DNA from: Thermobifida alba
GTDB lineage: Bacteria; Actinomycetota; Actinomycetes; Streptosporangiales; Streptosporangiaceae
DNA length: 64,000 bases
Direction of reading: 5' to 3'
Assembly: GCF_023208015.1 (NCBI RefSeq)
Contig: NZ_CP051627.1
Coordinates: 1,736,001-1,800,000 of the forward strand
In this document: piece by piece, positions 25,285-33,162 of the stretch
Numbering within the stretch: the first letter of the stretch is position 1
How the letters are laid out: the number at the start of each line of letters is the position of its first letter
Made by a program: the position numbers and the translations under genes
Notes under the pieces: generated by a model
Databases searched by the model: none
What the model was told of the DNA's origin: nothing
Seen by the model: the letters and a program-made list of their open reading frames with translations, nothing else

Positions 25285-26019
25285 ATGCCTCAGCACCCCG
25301 CGACACCCCCCGCCGCCGTCCTGTTCAGCCTGGACGACACCCTGGTCGACGACCACAACGCCGTCTCCCACGGGCTGCGTGCCCTCATGGAACGGCTCGG
25401 CCACCCCAACTTCTCCGCGGCCCGCGTCCTGTGGGACGTCCAGGGCCTCCTGTCCACCGGCGCCTACCTCGCCGGGCGGATCCCCCAGGCGGAGAAGCGG
25501 CGCCAGCTCGTCCGCGCCCTGGCCACCCAGGCCGGCCACCCGCACATCTCCGACCAGCACTGCGACGAGCTGTACCAGCGCTACCTGGACGCGCACCGCT
25601 CCGCCTGGCGCGCCTTCGACGACGTCACCCCCGCCCTCGCCCAGTTGGCGCAGCACAACGTCCGCCTCGGCGTGATCACCAACGGCGAGCAGGCCCGGCA
25701 GCACGACAAGCTCGCCGCCCTCAACCTCGCCCGCCACTTCGGGGTGGTCGTGTGCGCCGACACCGCGGGGACCAGCAAGCCCGACCCCCGGATCTTCCTG
25801 ATGGCCTGCCAGCAGCTCGGGGTGGCCCCCCACCAGACGTGGTACGTGGGGGACCAGGTGTACCCCGACGCCCTGGGGGCGATCAACGCGGGGCTGCACC
25901 CGGTGCTGTGCGACCGGCACCGCCTGCTGCCCGCCACCGACCTGCCCACCGTCCACAGCCTCACCGAGCTCGCCGCACTGCCGTCGGGCGCCAGCCCCAC
26001 CGGAGCGGGACTGCTGTGA
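25285..26019 (+). CDS. HAD-superfamily protein lacking the nucleophile aspartate
   Basis: 244 residues from ATG 25285 (AAGGA just upstream); a TTG 12 codons earlier would fall at the expected transcript start and is less likely. The fold is a clear HAD subfamily IA protein: motif II VITNGE, motif III lysine in GTSKPDPRIF, motif IV GDQVYPDALGA. Motif I, however, reads LFSLDDTL: Ser15 (AGC at 25327-25329) replaces the first Asp of DxDxT, which forms the phospho-aspartyl intermediate. Ordinary phosphatase chemistry should fail. It may bind a phosphate ligand without turnover or have another role. Its stop overlaps the Nudix start. Confidence 0.82.
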   Translation: MPQHPATPPAAVLFSLDDTLVDDHNAVSHGLRALMERLGHPNFSAARVLWDVQGLLSTGAYLAGRIPQAEKRRQLVRALATQAGHPHISDQHCDELYQRYLDAHRSAWRAFDDVTPALAQLAQHNVRLGVITNGEQARQHDKLAALNLARHFGVVVCADTAGTSKPDPRIFLMACQQLGVAPHQTWYVGDQVYPDALGAINAGLHPVLCDRHRLLPATDLPTVHSLTELAALPSGASPTGAGLL

Positions 26020-26819
26020 ACGGCCCCGGAGTCCGGTCCGCGCGCCGGACTACCGCGCACCTGCTGCCGACCACCGCCGACGGGGGCGTCCACGCTCCCC
26101 GCGCCGACCTGGTGTCGGTACGGATCGGCTTCGGCGACGATCCGGTGGCACGCCTGCGCGCGGCCGCGCACCTGCCCGCGACCGCACCGCTGAACGCCGT
26201 CGACGTCCGCACCGAGACGGCCACCGTGCACCACCGCGGCGAAGTGCTCGACATGCACGTCGACCGGGTCTACTACGCCACGCCGACGGCCTCCCCGGCC
26301 ACCCACACCCTCGCGGAGGCGCTGGCCCTGCCGTGCCGCCCCACCCCCGGGGAACTCGCCCCGGAGGAGGTGCTGCCTCCCACCGCGCTGCGCCGCTTCG
26401 CCGTCTACGGGCTGGTCACCGAGCCGGCGGGGCGTCTGCTGCTGTCCCGGATCGCCCCCGGCTATCCGGGCGAGGGCACCTGGCACCTGCCGGGCGGCGG
26501 CGTCGACCACGGGGAGGACGTGCGCACCGCACTGACCCGCGAGATCGCCGAGGAGAGCAGCCAGCGGGCGCACCCGGGCCGCCTCATCGCCGTCACCCAC
26601 CACCACCGCGTCCACCCCGAGGGCCCCTACACCGACATCTACGCCCTGTGGGTGTTCCTGCACGCCCACGTCGGCCGTCCCACGCCCGCCCGGGTGGCGG
26701 AGGCCGACGGGTCCACCGCGGAAGCGGCCTGGGTCACGCCGGAGGACCTGCCGCGCCTCCGCCTGTCGACCACGGCCCGACGCGGCCTGGCCTGTCTGCT
26801 GGAGTCCTCCTCCGGCTGA
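26016..26819 (+). CDS. Nudix hydrolase
   Basis: 267 residues from GTG 26016, which overlaps the HAD stop (GTGA), so the two are translationally coupled. N-terminal 115 residues of unknown fold, then the Nudix domain: FAVYGLVTEPAGRLLLSRI and the Nudix box GGGVDHGEDVRTALTREIAEES with the REIAEE metal-binding helix at about 170-190. Hydrolyses a nucleoside diphosphate linked to another moiety. The extended N-terminus appears in actinobacterial members and may be a substrate or dimer domain. Pairing with a HAD-like protein suggests nucleotide clean-up, but the HAD partner looks inactive. Confidence 0.85.
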   Translation: MNGPGVRSARRTTAHLLPTTADGGVHAPRADLVSVRIGFGDDPVARLRAAAHLPATAPLNAVDVRTETATVHHRGEVLDMHVDRVYYATPTASPATHTLAEALALPCRPTPGELAPEEVLPPTALRRFAVYGLVTEPAGRLLLSRIAPGYPGEGTWHLPGGGVDHGEDVRTALTREIAEESSQRAHPGRLIAVTHHHRVHPEGPYTDIYALWVFLHAHVGRPTPARVAEADGSTAEAAWVTPEDLPRLRLSTTARRGLACLLESSSG

Positions 26820-26864
26820 TCCGTTCGGGAAAGCGCCTCCCGCACCGCGGGGAGCGTCCCGTCC

Positions 26865-26894
26865 CGGCCCCGTGGACTCCCGGTCCCGGGGCCG
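26865..26894. terminator. Hairpin between convergent Nudix and permease genes
   Basis: CGGCCCCG (26865-26872) pairs with CGGGGCCG (26887-26894) over a 14-base loop. Confidence 0.4.
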
Positions 26895-26900
26895 CGGCCC

Positions 26901-28196
26901 TCAGCCCCGCTGCGCCGCCCGGCGGCGCCGCCACCGCCGCACCACGAACACCGCCACGCCCGCGCCCACCGCGGCCATCCCGCAGACCACCGCCTTGGAC
27001 GGCAGGCACAGCGCCAGCACGATGCAGCCCACCAGGCCCGTCACCGGCAGCGCCAGCCACGGCCGGTGCTCGGCGGGGCCCAGCCGCAGCGCCGACGCGT
27101 TGGCCACCGCGGAGTAGACCAGGCTCCCGAACGCCGCCACCCCGGCGGCGGTGCGCAGATCGGTGCCGACGGCCACCACGGCGGCGGCCGCGGTCCCCAC
27201 CGCCACCAGCGCCCGCTCGGGCACGCCCAGGGGCCGTGCCCCACCGCCCAGCCAACGGGGCACGTGCCCGTCGGCCGCCAGGACCGCCACCGCGCGCGCC
27301 GCCGCCACGACCGCCGGGCCCAGCACCCCCAGGCAGGCCACCGCCGCGCCCGCCGCCACCCCGGGCGCGGCCACGTCCACGGCGCCGCCCCGGCCGACCA
27401 CGTCGACCAGGGGCGTCGCCGAACGCGCCAGCGCCCGGGGGCCCAGCACCGCCACGGCCGTCACCGCCACCGCGGCGTAGACGCCCAGCGCCACGCCCAG
27501 CGCCCAGCCGAGCTGCCGCTCCGAACCGCCCAGCCGCGGCGACGTGAGGTGCCTCCACCCGGTGAACGCGAAGAACAGCAGGCCCGCCGCGGACAGCACC
27601 GCGGACAGCCCGTGCCAGCGCGTCGCCGCCACGATCCGCGCCGGCTCGGCGAAGCCCCCGCCCCAGGCGAGCGCCACCACCCCGGCCAGCACCGCCAGCA
27701 CCGCCGCGCAGGCCCCCGCGGCCAGCCGGGTGGGGGCCCGCACCCCGCTCCAGGCGAGCGCCACCACCACCGCGAGCACCGCGAGCGCGCCCGCGCGGGG
27801 GCGGTCGGGCCAGACGTGGGCGCCGAACGTCAGCGCCACCGCGGCGCAGGCGGCCGCCGCCCCCACCGCCAACGCCCATCCGGCGAGCAGTCCCCACCCC
27901 TCCCCCAGGCGCCGCCGGCCGTACACGTAGGCGCCGCCCGGCCCGGGGTGGTGCAGTGCCAGGCGCGTCTCCGAGACGGCGCTGCAGTAGGCCACCGTCG
28001 CCGCGATCAGCAACGCCAGCGGCAGCCATACTCCGGCCGCGCGGGCCGCCGGAGCCAGGACCGCGAACACTCCGGCACCCACCATCGCGCCCAGTCCGGC
28101 CCCGACGACACGGACACCGGCCAGTCCGTGCCGGGCCGCGGCGGATCCAGAAAACAGTGAGGTTTCCACGTCGCGAGTGTGCCGCATCCACGTCAC
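26901..28196 (-). CDS. APC-family amino acid permease
   Basis: 431 residues if the GTG at 28196 is used; ATG three codons later or GTG at 28169 are alternatives and no ribosome site decides. Twelve or so helices, beginning with GAGLGAMVGAGVFAVLAPA, the discontinuous first helix of APC transporters, and PGPGGAYVYGRRRLGEGWG after helix 2. Very Ala/Val-rich, ends in an Arg-rich cytoplasmic tail. Likely imports amino acids or polyamines with protons. Short for the family (usually about 450-500). Stands alone between a Nudix and an SDR gene. Confidence 0.85.
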   Translation of the reverse strand: MTWMRHTRDVETSLFSGSAAARHGLAGVRVVGAGLGAMVGAGVFAVLAPAARAAGVWLPLALLIAATVAYCSAVSETRLALHHPGPGGAYVYGRRRLGEGWGLLAGWALAVGAAAACAAVALTFGAHVWPDRPRAGALAVLAVVVALAWSGVRAPTRLAAGACAAVLAVLAGVVALAWGGGFAEPARIVAATRWHGLSAVLSAAGLLFFAFTGWRHLTSPRLGGSERQLGWALGVALGVYAAVAVTAVAVLGPRALARSATPLVDVVGRGGAVDVAAPGVAAGAAVACLGVLGPAVVAAARAVAVLAADGHVPRWLGGGARPLGVPERALVAVGTAAAAVVAVGTDLRTAAGVAAFGSLVYSAVANASALRLGPAEHRPWLALPVTGLVGCIVLALCLPSKAVVCGMAAVGAGVAVFVVRRWRRRRAAQRG

Positions 28197-28287
28197 GCTC
28201 GCGTGAAGACCCCGCCACCCCCCGCTGAACAGGGCCCCGTGCCGCGCCGGCGCCGCCTCCGCGGGGGCGGCGCCGCGGAGGCGGGGA

Positions 28288-29046
28288 CTACTCCACTCCG
28301 GCGTGCAGCGTCTTGCCGCCGTCCAGGGTGATGACCTGGCCGGTCACCCAGGAGGCGTCGGAGGAGGCCAGGTAGGCGACGGCCGCCGCCACGTCCTCGG
28401 GCTCGCCCAGCCGCCCCAGCGGGTAGCCGGCCGCGGCCTTCTCCTCGTTCTCGGCGTACAGCGCCTCGGCGAAGCGGGTCTTGACCACCGCGGGGGCGAC
28501 CGCGTTGACCCGGATGCGGCGGGGCGCCAGCTCGTAGGCCAGCTGCTCGGTGAGGTTGATCAGCGCCGCCTTGCTGGTGCCGTAGATGCCGATGCCGGGG
28601 GAGGGGTGCTGTCCGGCCAGGGAGGCCACGTTGACGATCGCGCCGCCGTGCTCGCCCATCCACGCGTTGTGGACCTCACGCACCCAGCCCACCGCGGCGA
28701 TCACGTTGACCTCGAAGATCTTGGCCATGGCGGCCTCGTCGACGTTGACGATCGCGTCGAAGACCGGGTTGATGCCGGTGTTGTTGACCAGGACGTCGAT
28801 GCGTCCGAAGGTCTCCAGGGTCCGGCGGACCACCTCGGCGCGGTGCGCGGCGTCGTGGGCGCGGCCGGCCACTCCCAGCGCGCGGTCGGGGCCGCCGAGC
28901 TGCTCGACCGCCTCGGCGAGGGCCTCGGCCCCCCGCGCGGTGACCACCACCCGGCCGCCCTCGTCGACGATGCGGCGCGCCGCGGCGAAGCCGATGCCCC
29001 GGCTGGCGCCCGTCACCACCGCGACCTTGCCTGCGAAACGTTCCAC
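28288..29046 (-). CDS. SDR-family oxidoreductase (FabG-like)
   Basis: 252 residues, GTG at 29044-29046 with AAGGAG seven bases upstream. TGASRGIGFAAAR nucleotide motif near 12, NNTG in place of NNAG near 87, catalytic Ser in NVASLAG, Tyr-x-x-x-Lys in YGTSKAA near 155, and the PGVVKT-like APAVVKTRF, LGRLGEPEDVA, TGQVITLDGG tail of the classical 3-ketoacyl reductase-like group. NAD(P)-dependent oxidation or reduction, possibly of acyl or hydroxy-acyl substrates. A 14-bp palindrome in its promoter suggests control by a TetR-type regulator not in this window. Confidence 0.88.
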   Translation of the reverse strand: MERFAGKVAVVTGASRGIGFAAARRIVDEGGRVVVTARGAEALAEAVEQLGGPDRALGVAGRAHDAAHRAEVVRRTLETFGRIDVLVNNTGINPVFDAIVNVDEAAMAKIFEVNVIAAVGWVREVHNAWMGEHGGAIVNVASLAGQHPSPGIGIYGTSKAALINLTEQLAYELAPRRIRVNAVAPAVVKTRFAEALYAENEEKAAAGYPLGRLGEPEDVAAAVAYLASSDASWVTGQVITLDGGKTLHAGVE

Positions 29047-29088
29047 GACACAACTCCTTGCCACAACGGGGAGGAACGGACGCCACCC

Positions 29089-29094
29089 ACGATA
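29089..29094 (-). promoter_or_regulatory. -10 box TATCGT of the SDR gene
   Basis: TATCGT on the minus strand, about 43 bases before the GTG; overlaps the end of the palindrome at 29094-29107. Confidence 0.45.
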
Positions 29095-29107
29095 CCGACC
29101 GGTAGGT
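29094..29107. promoter_or_regulatory. TetR-type palindromic operator
   Basis: ACCGACCGGTAGGT is symmetric at 12 of 14 positions and lies directly upstream of the -10 of the SDR gene, a typical repressor position. ACCGACCGGT-type sites are frequent for actinobacterial TetR regulators of lipid genes. Confidence 0.5.
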
Positions 29108-29160
29108 CTGTCCTGGTGGGGCCCTGCCGCGTCCTGCCCGCCCCGCCCGGCCGCCGCTGC

Positions 29161-29166
29161 TACCCT
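29161..29166 (+). promoter_or_regulatory. -10 box TACCCT
   Basis: Eight bases before the GTG of the methyltransferase gene, which has no Shine-Dalgarno. Confidence 0.4.
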
Positions 29167-29174
29167 CACCCGAC

Positions 29175-29792
29175 GTGACCTCGCACTACTTCGACCCCGA
29201 CCCGAACACCCCCAGCCGCACCGCCACCGTCCCCCTGCTCCTGCCCGACCTGCACCTGACGCTGACCACCGACCGCGGCGTCTTCTCCCCCGACCGGATC
29301 GACCTGGGCACCCGGATCCTGCTGGAGACCGTCCCCCCGCCCCCCGACCGCGGCACCCTGCTCGACCTCGGCTGCGGCTACGGCCCCATCGCCCTGACCC
29401 TGGCCCGCCGCGCCCCCCACGCCACCGTCGTCGGCGTCGACACCAACCGGCGCGCCCTGGCGCTGGCCCGCCACAACGCCGAGGCCAACGCCGTGCCCAA
29501 CGTCCGCTTCCTCCCCGCCCCCGGCCCCGGCGAGACCCCCGACCCGCTCCTGCGCGGCCCCTTCGCCGCCCTGTGGTCCAACCCGCCCATCCGCATCGGC
29601 AAGCAGGCCCTGCACACCCTGCTGGCCACCTGGCTGTCCCGCCTGGAGGCGGGCGCCCACGCCCACCTGGTGGTGCAGAAGAACCTCGGCGCCGACTCGC
29701 TGCACCGCTGGCTGGAGGAGTCCGGCCACCCCACCGAACGCGTCGCCTCCCGCGCCGGCTATAGAATCCTGCGCACCACGCGCCAGCCCTGA
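29175..29792 (+). CDS. RsmC/RlmG-type methyltransferase
   Basis: 205 residues, GTG at 29175. HYFDPDP then the DRGVFSPDRIDLGTRILLE segment typical of RsmC-like C-terminal domains, SAM motif I LLDLGCGYGPIALTLARR near 58-75 and the NPPIRIGK catalytic loop near 137, which in this family positions an exocyclic guanine or amide nitrogen. Methylation of rRNA guanine or a related macromolecular target is likely; the N-terminal duplicate domain of E. coli RsmC is absent, as in most actinobacterial relatives. Followed at 54 bases by a SpoU RNA methyltransferase gene. Confidence 0.85.
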   Translation: MTSHYFDPDPNTPSRTATVPLLLPDLHLTLTTDRGVFSPDRIDLGTRILLETVPPPPDRGTLLDLGCGYGPIALTLARRAPHATVVGVDTNRRALALARHNAEANAVPNVRFLPAPGPGETPDPLLRGPFAALWSNPPIRIGKQALHTLLATWLSRLEAGAHAHLVVQKNLGADSLHRWLEESGHPTERVASRAGYRILRTTRQP

Positions 29793-29846
29793 CCTGCCGC
29801 TAGACTCGACTCCCGGAACCGACACCCACACAAGGACACACCCCAG

Positions 29847-30401
29847 GTGAGCACGCAACTGCGCCCCACCGACGTCAAACGACTCAACCGCCACTGGCGC
29901 AGGCACACCCACAGCCGCATCAGCCTCATCGTCGAATCGGTCACCCAGCCGTTCAACCTCGGCTCCATCCTGCGCACCGCCGCGACCTTCGGCGTCGACA
30001 CCGTCTGGCTCACCGGAAACGCCGTCACCCCCGACCACCACCAGGTCAACAAGACCGCACTGGGCACCCAGAGCAAGGTCCGCTGGGAGAAGACCGCCGT
30101 CACGGCCGACGCCGTCGCCGCCGCGCGCGCCGACGGCTACCGCGTCGTCGCCGTCGAACTGGCCCGCGGCGCGCTCCCCCTGCACCGCGCCCCCCTGGCC
30201 GGGGACGTCTGCCTGGCCGTGGGAGCCGAGGACCACGGCTGCTCGCCGGCTCTGCTGGCCGCCGCCGACGCCGTCACCTACATCCCGCAGACCGGGCGCG
30301 TCGGCTCCCTCAACGTCGCCGTCGCCACCGCCATCGCCATCGCCGAGGCCCGGCGCCGCGAATGGGAGGCCCTTCCCGACGAGGACGGCATCACCGGCTG
30401 A
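29847..30401 (+). CDS. SpoU/TrmH-family RNA 2'-O-methyltransferase
   Basis: 184 residues, GTG at 29847 with AAGGA upstream. Contains the three SPOUT knot motifs: NLGSILRTA near 33, AVGAEDHG near 127 and IPQTGRVGSLNVAVATAIA near 149. Length and the N-terminal RLNRHWRRHTHSRISL fit TrmH, the Gm18 tRNA methyltransferase, more than the longer rRNA enzymes. A TAGACT box near 29801 probably drives it. Works in the cytoplasm on tRNA. Confidence 0.88.
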   Translation: MSTQLRPTDVKRLNRHWRRHTHSRISLIVESVTQPFNLGSILRTAATFGVDTVWLTGNAVTPDHHQVNKTALGTQSKVRWEKTAVTADAVAAARADGYRVVAVELARGALPLHRAPLAGDVCLAVGAEDHGCSPALLAAADAVTYIPQTGRVGSLNVAVATAIAIAEARRREWEALPDEDGITG

Positions 30402-30510
30402 CCAGGCGGCCCCGCCCGTCCGGCAGGGTTCAACCCCGCCGAAGACGGGAACTTCTCAGCCCTAACACTCGTCTTCACCGATACCCGGTTCACCATCGAA
30501 GAGAGAGGCA

Positions 30511-30633
30511 ATGGACCCGTCCCGAAGTAGCAGCAGCGTCCACAGACGCTGCTCCTCCGACTCCGACGACCCCCACTCACCAGGCCACGCGCCCACCGGC
30601 CCCCGCTGTGACTCCGAGGCGGTGCGTGCGTGA
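30511..30633 (+). CDS. Candidate 40-residue leader peptide upstream of corC
   Basis: ATG 30511 follows a purine-rich GAGAGAGG (30501-30508) and the 40-codon frame ends in TGA at 30631-30633, overlapping the GTG (30630) and ATG (30633) of the CorC gene. The peptide starts MDPSRSSSSV and is rich in Ser, Asp, His, Pro and has two Cys, with no membrane segment. It contains a perfect hairpin (30532-30553). The strong ribosome site and stop/start overlap argue that it is translated and that CorC translation depends on it. Metal-sensing or Mg-responsive ribosome stalling is a hypothesis only; a chance frame cannot be excluded. Confidence 0.5.
   Translation: MDPSRSSSSVHRRCSSDSDDPHSPGHAPTGPRCDSEAVRA
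30532..30553 (+). promoter_or_regulatory. 9-bp hairpin inside the leader ORF
   Basis: AGCAGCGTC, loop CACA, GACGCTGCT. Perfect stem within codons 8-14 of the leader; not followed by a T-run, so probably a regulatory RNA fold and not a terminator. Confidence 0.5.
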
Positions 30634-32012
30634 TGAGCGTCGTCCTCACCATCCTCCTCGGAGTCCTGGTGGTCTTCCTGATCACCGCGGTCACCGGCTA
30701 CTTCGTCGCCCAGGAGTTCGGCTTCGTCGCCGTTGACCGCTCCCGTCTCAAAGCCCGCGCCGCCGCCGGGGACGCCACGGCCCAGCGCGCCCTCGACATC
30801 ACCGCCCGCACCTCCTTCATGCTGTCGGGCGCCCAGCTCGGCATCACCGTCACCGGCCTGCTCGTCGGCTACGTCGCCGAACCCATGATCGGATCGGGCA
30901 TCGGCGAACTCCTCGGCGGCGTCGGCGTCCCCGCCGGCACCGGGGTCGCCGTCGGCACCGTCGCGGCCCTGCTGCTCTCCACCGTCGTGCAGATGGTCTT
31001 CGGCGAACTGTTCCCCAAGAACCTCGCCATCGCCCGCCCCGAACCCGTCGCCCGCCGACTGGCCCTGTCCACCCGCGCCTACCTGCGCGTGTTCGGCTGG
31101 CTCATCTGGCTGTTCGACCGGGCGTCCATCCTGCTGCTCAAGGCGGTGCGCATCACCCCGGTGGAGGACGTGCAGCACGCCGCCACCCCGCGCGACCTGG
31201 AACGCATCGTCGAGGAGTCCCGCGACAGCGGCGACCTGCCCGCGGAACTGTCCACCCTGCTGGACCGCACCCTGGACTTCCACGAGCGCACCGCCGAGCA
31301 CGCGATGATCCCGCGCCCCCAGGTGACCCTCGTCGAGGCCGACGACCCGGTCAGCCGCGTCGTGGAACTCATGACCACCACCGGCCACTCCCGCTTCCCG
31401 GTCCTCACCGGCGTCGAGACCGTCACCGGGGTGGTCTGCCTGCGCGACGTCCTCGCGCTGGACGAGGAGCGGCTGTCCACCGCCCGCGTGGCCGACATCG
31501 CCCGCGAGGCCGTGCTGGTCCCCACCTCGCTCCCGCTGTCGACACTGGTGACGCGGCTGCACGAGGCGAACGAGCAGTTCGCCTGCGTCGTCGACGAGTA
31601 CGGCGGCCTGGCCGGACTCGTCACCACCGAGGACATCGCCGAGGAACTCGTCGGCGAGATCGCCGACGAACACGACCCCGAGGACGAGTCGCAGGCCCGC
31701 GTCATCGAGGACGGCGACTGGCTGCTGCCCGGCGCCCTCCACGTCGACGAGGTCGAACGCCTCCTCGGACACGACCTGCCCGCGGGCGACTACGAGACCA
31801 TCGGCGGCCTCGTCATCACCCACCTGCGCCGCCTGCCCCGCCCCGCCGACCGGATCACCGTCGAACTGCCCCGCCACCCCGGGGCCGACGACGACGAACC
31901 CGACTGGGTCGTCAACCTCGTCGTGGAGGCCGTGGACCGCCACGTTCCCGAAACCGTCCGCCTGGAACTGCGCGAGACCCCCCACGGCAGCCGGACGGAG
32001 GTGACCGCGTGA
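30630..32012 (+). CDS. CNNM/CorC (HlyC) family membrane protein 1
   Basis: 460 residues from GTG 30630 (GAGG ten bases upstream); ATG 30633 is the alternative. DUF21/CNNM membrane domain about 1-190 with the GYFVAQEFGFVAVDRSRL helix, SGAQLGITVTGLLVGY and GELFPKNLAI motifs; two CBS domains about 205-330 (MIPRPQVTLVEADD, SRFPVL, VVDEYGGLAGLVTTEDI); C-terminal CorC_HlyC domain with LPGALHVDEVERLLG and DYETIGGLVI. Bacterial members export Mg2+ or Na+-coupled Mg2+ and sense nucleotide through CBS. A second, shorter paralogue overlaps its stop, so the two may form a heterodimer. Confidence 0.92.
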   Translation: MMSVVLTILLGVLVVFLITAVTGYFVAQEFGFVAVDRSRLKARAAAGDATAQRALDITARTSFMLSGAQLGITVTGLLVGYVAEPMIGSGIGELLGGVGVPAGTGVAVGTVAALLLSTVVQMVFGELFPKNLAIARPEPVARRLALSTRAYLRVFGWLIWLFDRASILLLKAVRITPVEDVQHAATPRDLERIVEESRDSGDLPAELSTLLDRTLDFHERTAEHAMIPRPQVTLVEADDPVSRVVELMTTTGHSRFPVLTGVETVTGVVCLRDVLALDEERLSTARVADIAREAVLVPTSLPLSTLVTRLHEANEQFACVVDEYGGLAGLVTTEDIAEELVGEIADEHDPEDESQARVIEDGDWLLPGALHVDEVERLLGHDLPAGDYETIGGLVITHLRRLPRPADRITVELPRHPGADDDEPDWVVNLVVEAVDRHVPETVRLELRETPHGSRTEVTA

Positions 32013-33031
32013 GCGAGCTGAACCCGCTGCTGGCGCTGGCCCTGTCGGTGCTCATCATCGGCCTGTCGGCGTTCTTCGTCGCCGTCGAGTTCGCCCTGGT
32101 GGCCGCCCGCCGCTACCGGCTGGAGGAGGCCGCCGAGACCAGCCTCTCGGCGCGCGCGGCGCTGCGCAGCGCCCGCGACCTGTCCCTGCTGCTGGCCGGC
32201 TCCCAGCTGGGCATCACCCTGTGCACCCTGGCGCTGGGGGCCATCACCAAGCCGGCCGTGCACGACCTCATCGAGCCGCTGTTCCACGGCTGGCTGCCCG
32301 ACGCGGTCTCCTACACCGTCTCGTTCGTGGTGGCCCTGGTGATCGTCACCTTCTTCCACCTCGTCATCGGCGAGATGGCGCCCAAGTCCTGGGCCATCTC
32401 CCACCCGGAGAAGTCGGCGATCCTGCTGGCCCTGCCCATGCGCGCGTTCATGTGGTTCACCCGGCCCGCGCTCGTCGCGCTCAACGGCATGGCCAACTGG
32501 TTCCTGCACCGCCTGGGGGTGGAGGCCGTCGACGAGGTCGCCTCCGGCCACAGCCCCGAGGACCTGCGGGAACTCGTCGAGCACTCCGCCAAGGCCGGAG
32601 CCCTGGACCCCGAGCGGCGCGCGCAACTGGCCACCGCCCTGGAGGTCAACTCCCGGCCGCTGCGCGAGATCATCACTCCCCGGGAGGAGTTCGCGCAGGT
32701 CACCGCGGACGCCGACGTGGCGGCCATCCGCAGGGTCGCCGTGGAGAGCGGGCACCTGCGCCTGGTGGTCGGCGACGACGAACCCTTCGGGGTGCTGCAC
32801 GTCCGCGACACCTTCACCAGCAAACCCGGCACCACCGCCGCCGACCTCATGCGGCCGGTGCTGACCCTGGACGCCACCACGCCCATCTACGCGGCGCTGA
32901 GCATCATGCGGGAGAGCCGCACCCACCTGGCCCTGGTGGAGGAGGACGAGGAACTGGTCGGCCTGGTCACCATGCAGGACATGCTGGACCGGCTGCTGCT
33001 GGCCGAGGTCGCCGAGCCCGGCGCGCGCTGA
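32009..33031 (+). CDS. CNNM/CorC family membrane protein 2
   Basis: 340 residues; GTG 32009 overlaps the stop of the first CNNM gene (GTGA). Same DUF21 core (VEFALVAARRYRLEE, GSQLGITLCTLALGAITKP, GEMAPKSWAISHPEK) and a CBS pair at about 215-330 ending in TMQDMLDRLL, but it lacks the C-terminal CorC_HlyC domain present in its partner. Such unequal tandem pairs are common in actinobacteria and suggest a heteromeric Mg2+ transporter in which only one chain has the regulatory tail. Confidence 0.9.
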   Translation: MSELNPLLALALSVLIIGLSAFFVAVEFALVAARRYRLEEAAETSLSARAALRSARDLSLLLAGSQLGITLCTLALGAITKPAVHDLIEPLFHGWLPDAVSYTVSFVVALVIVTFFHLVIGEMAPKSWAISHPEKSAILLALPMRAFMWFTRPALVALNGMANWFLHRLGVEAVDEVASGHSPEDLRELVEHSAKAGALDPERRAQLATALEVNSRPLREIITPREEFAQVTADADVAAIRRVAVESGHLRLVVGDDEPFGVLHVRDTFTSKPGTTAADLMRPVLTLDATTPIYAALSIMRESRTHLALVEEDEELVGLVTMQDMLDRLLLAEVAEPGAR

Positions 33032-33050
33032 CCGCCGCACCGTCCCCTGC

Positions 33051-33081
33051 GTGGGGCCGCCACCGCCGGTGGCGGCCCCAC
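33051..33081 (+). terminator. Terminator after the corC pair
   Basis: 14-bp perfect stem GTGGGGCCGCCACC with a GCC loop, 20 bases after the second corC stop. Confidence 0.7.
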
Positions 33082-33162
33082 GGCGTCACGGCGCCCGGTT
33101 GACGCGCGGCGCCGCGGGTACCCGTCCGCGTGGACCCCGGCCGTCCCGAGGAGCGAGCACCC

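Noticed and set aside
30426-30441. GGGTTCAACCCC resembling a tRNA T-arm
   Set aside because: No acceptor, D or anticodon stem can be drawn around it.
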